The notes beneath the pieces are model-generated. The model saw only the letters and a program-made list of their open reading frames with translations. It had not been told where the DNA came from and made no database searches. Positions 5,433 through 5,933 of a stretch of DNA of 5,933 bases are shown here, piece by piece. Location of the stretch: positions 1 through 5,933 of the forward strand of contig JAJXZV010000253.1 of NCBI GenBank assembly GCA_021779875.1, written 5' to 3'. The stretch's first letter is position 1. Each line of letters begins with the position of its first letter. The stretch is from Pseudomonadota bacterium. GTDB taxonomy: Bacteria > Pseudomonadota > Gammaproteobacteria > Steroidobacterales > Steroidobacteraceae. The position numbers and the translations under genes were made by a program.

Positions 5433-5933
5433 ATGCGACTGCTGCTGATCAATCCGAGGGCGCCGGAGAGCTTCTGGAACTTCCGCTTCGGGATCCGATC
5501 GATCCTGCCCGGCAAACGCGCCATCAACCCGCCCCTCGGGCTGGCGACGCTCGCGGCCCTGTGCCCGCCGCATTGGCAGGTCACGATCGTCGATGAGAAC
5601 GTCGAGCCGATACCGCTCGCCCCCGCGGCCGACGTGATCGGCATCGCCGGCATGGGCGTGCAGTTCGAGCGCCAGCGCGAGCTGCTGCGCTACTACCGCG
5701 GCCGCGGATATCACGTCGTGGCCGGCGGCAGCTACGCCTCGCTCTGTCCGGAGCGCTACGCCGAGCTCGCCGACAGCGTGGTGTGCGGGGAGGCCGAATT
5801 CATCTGGCCGCAGTTCTGCCGCGACCTGGAGGAAGGGCGCGCCGCGCCGCTGTACCGCGAGACCGGTTCGGTGGATCTGCATCGGTCACCCGTGCCCCGC
5901 TTCGATCTGCTCGCGCTCGACCGCTACTCGAGC
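5433..5933 (+). CDS. B12-binding domain-containing radical SAM protein, partial (N-terminal 167 residues)
   Basis: Open from ATG 5433 to the right edge with no stop. The 167 residues form the cobalamin-binding Rossmann-type domain that precedes the radical SAM core in B12-dependent radical SAM enzymes, many of which methylate unactivated carbons. Seen: MRLLLINP (1-8) as the first strand, PESFWNFRFG (11-20), PPLGLATLAALCP (33-45), the VTIVDENVEPI run (50-60), ADVIGIAGMG (66-75), HVVAGGSYASLCPE (94-107) and VVCGEAE (116-122). The SPVPRFDLL segment (151-159) is the usual linker before the radical SAM domain. The CxxxCxxC iron-sulfur motif would lie past the edge and is not visible. The layout resembles HpnP-like hopanoid methylases and related proteins with a C-terminal DUF4070, but this part cannot set the substrate. 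The gene is divergent from the gamma-glutamyltransferase and follows a perfect palindrome. Confidence 0.88.
   Translation, partial: MRLLLINPRAPESFWNFRFGIRSILPGKRAINPPLGLATLAALCPPHWQVTIVDENVEPIPLAPAADVIGIAGMGVQFERQRELLRYYRGRGYHVVAGGSYASLCPERYAELADSVVCGEAEFIWPQFCRDLEEGRAAPLYRETGSVDLHRSPVPRFDLLALDRYSS

Noticed and set aside
3430..5448. 672-residue plus-strand open frame opposite the gamma-glutamyltransferase
   Set aside because: It is an antisense shadow caused by high GC at third positions; the translation matches no fold and the opposite strand encodes a clear full-length enzyme.
3869..5653. 594-residue minus-strand open frame
   Set aside because: It is a different-frame shadow of the gamma-glutamyltransferase that also runs antisense through the radical SAM gene; its translation is Arg/Gly/Ala-rich without motifs.

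Overview
The window is GC-rich bacterial chromosomal DNA with strong G/C third-position bias, which explains the long antisense reading frames. The mix of genes points to a Gram-negative proteobacterium, most likely beta- or gamma-: a class III CoA-transferase, an ACS-type MFS permease, exported proteins with Sec signal peptides, a periplasmic-type gamma-glutamyltransferase and a B12-dependent radical SAM protein. Genus cannot be read from the sequence. There is no sign of IS elements, phage, CRISPR, tRNA or rRNA, and no gene-free stretch exceeds 300 bases.

Layout. (1) 1-687 minus: the N-terminal 229 codons of a CaiB/BaiF (class III) CoA-transferase whose 3' end lies beyond the left edge. (2) 774-2042 minus: a complete 422-residue MFS permease of the anion:cation symporter type, upstream of the CoA-transferase on the same strand. 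Together they look like an uptake-and-activation pair for an organic acid. (3) 2043-2165: a divergent intergenic region. (4) 2166-2876 plus: a secreted, aromatic-rich protein of unknown function. (5) 2877-2905: a strong GC hairpin between convergent genes. (6) 2910-3323 minus: a small exported protein with three cysteines. (7) 3448-5319 minus: a full-length gamma-glutamyltransferase-family protein with a signal peptide and a non-classical active site. (8) 5320-5432: a divergent intergenic region with a perfect 18-bp palindrome. (9) 5433-5933 plus: the B12-binding N-terminal part of a B12-dependent radical SAM protein, cut by the right edge.

How they fit together. Only the permease/CoA-transferase pair makes an evident functional unit. 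The others look like single-gene units with their own signals. The strongest unexplained non-coding signal is the palindrome at 5382-5399. It resembles a Crp/Fnr-family box, and its centre lies 41.5 bp from a start site inferred for the radical SAM gene, which has no Shine-Dalgarno and may be leaderless. I did not find a clearly new multi-gene system. The better leads are this regulatory site, the divergent active site of the gamma-glutamyltransferase, an in-frame 9-bp tandem repeat in its signal peptide, and the two uncharacterised exported proteins.
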